Assembly (NCBI GenBank): GCA_023415525.1
Contig: JAEZKI010000015.1
Location: forward strand, 1 to 5,816
Direction of reading: 5' to 3'
Origin: Bacillota bacterium
Lineage (GTDB): Bacteria > Bacillota > Clostridia > Lachnospirales > Cellulosilyticaceae
DNA: 5,816 bases
The position numbers and the translations under genes are program-made. The notes beneath the pieces are model-generated. The model was not told where the DNA came from and ran no database searches. It saw nothing but the letters and a program-made list of their open reading frames with translations. The number at the start of each line of letters is the position of its first letter. The first letter of the stretch is position 1. Of the stretch, positions 5,203-5,816 are shown one piece after another.

Positions 5203-5816
5203 ATGTGGAGAGAAAAACTCAGCATTAAAAAGGATAATGCTATCGCAGCACTGTATCCATCGGCTAAATTTTTAATTGTTTGTCTTTATTCCCTTTGTTC
5301 CCTAGTGATTGGAACGATTGGAGTAGGAGGTTATGCACTATTTTTAATTCCTTGGTTTTTAATCGTTCCCCTATTATGTGCAGCGAGTGGGGTTTGGAAA
5401 AGATTTTTAAAGGCATTTAATAAAGTATTATTTATAGCGGTTATTATTTTTGTAGTACAAAGTTTACTTATTCCTAGTGACAATATTATTTGGCAATGGA
5501 GCTTTATTAAAATTTATGAAGCAGGACTGCAAAGTGCCATTGTACTCTCCTTTTCTATTTTGAATATGGCGGGCATATTTATTTGGATGTTCCAAACAAC
5601 AGAGAATAAGGAAATTTCTAGAGCGCTAGAAGATTCGGGAATGAATTACAAGGTAGCCTATGTATTTATGAGTACCTTGCAGATGATAGAAGTCCTTGGA
5701 AAAAGTAGCAAAACGATTATGAATGCACAGCAAGCACGGGGTGTAGAAACAGAAGGCAACTTAATGGTCCGCAGTAAAGCTTTCTTTCCTTCAATGGTAC
5801 CTTTGATTTTAGGAGC
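5203..5816 (+). CDS. ecfT: EcfT, ECF transporter transmembrane coupling component (3'-truncated by window edge)
   Basis: The frame is open from ATG 5203 to the window end (204 codons visible; the stop lies beyond it). AAGGGGG (5187-5193) lies 9 nt before the ATG. Hydrophobic segments near residues 22-60, 75-90 and 105-130 are followed by an amphipathic cytoplasmic region, as in EcfT. The segment TTENKEISRALEDSGMNYKVA (132-152) and the Ala178-Arg179-Gly180 motif in NAQQARG are the coupling-helix features by which EcfT contacts the ATPase pair; the second such motif would lie downstream of the window. In the cell membrane it would link the S component encoded just upstream to EcfA-type ATPases, expected next in the operon. 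The arrangement points to a dedicated rather than a shared energising module. Only the last residues and the C-terminal coupling helix are missing from view. Confidence 0.87.
   Translation, partial: MWREKLSIKKDNAIAALYPSAKFLIVCLYSLCSLVIGTIGVGGYALFLIPWFLIVPLLCAASGVWKRFLKAFNKVLFIAVIIFVVQSLLIPSDNIIWQWSFIKIYEAGLQSAIVLSFSILNMAGIFIWMFQTTENKEISRALEDSGMNYKVAYVFMSTLQMIEVLGKSSKTIMNAQQARGVETEGNLMVRSKAFFPSMVPLILG

Overview
The window looks like chromosomal DNA of an anaerobic, A+T-rich Gram-positive bacterium of the class Clostridia. The reasons are strong AGGAGG-type ribosome binding sites, TTG starts, AGA-rich arginine codon use, and a TudS-related protein beside an ECF S component of the types I recall as the Clostridioides difficile CD3072 and CD3073 families. 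A more precise placement (for example Lachnospirales/Cellulosilyticum-like) would be a guess. No mobile element, rRNA, tRNA or CRISPR array is visible.

Layout. Positions 1-909 (+) hold the 3' part of a MORN/YwqK-like repeat protein with a C-terminal cysteine cluster; it is cut by the window edge and appears unrelated to what follows. It converges on a Crp/Fnr-family regulator (922-1692, -). A strong bidirectional terminator (976-1009) lies inside the 3' coding end of that regulator. The 167-bp regulator/operon intergenic region (1693-1859) is rich in dyad symmetry. It holds a Crp/Fnr-like operator, a self-complementary extended -10 that can be read on both strands, and a second perfect 14-bp palindrome.

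The rest is one rightward operon: a URO-D/MtaA-superfamily protein (start best placed at TTG 1860), a nucleoside-hydrolase-family protein (2943-3884), a TudS-related putative [4Fe-4S] desulfidase (TTG start directly abutting the previous stop, 3885-4445), an ECF transporter S component (4510-5112), and an EcfT transmembrane component (5203 to past the window end). The ECF ATPases presumably follow outside the window.

How the genes may work together (inference): a dedicated ECF importer brings in a small sulfur-containing compound. A nucleoside hydrolase could cleave an N-glycosidic bond, a TudS-like enzyme could remove sulfur from a thio-nucleobase, and a URO-D-superfamily enzyme could do a methyl transfer or decarboxylation. 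The divergent Crp/Fnr regulator probably controls the operon. The combination reads as an uncharacterised salvage or catabolic pathway for modified (thiolated) nucleosides. It is the most interesting content of the window.
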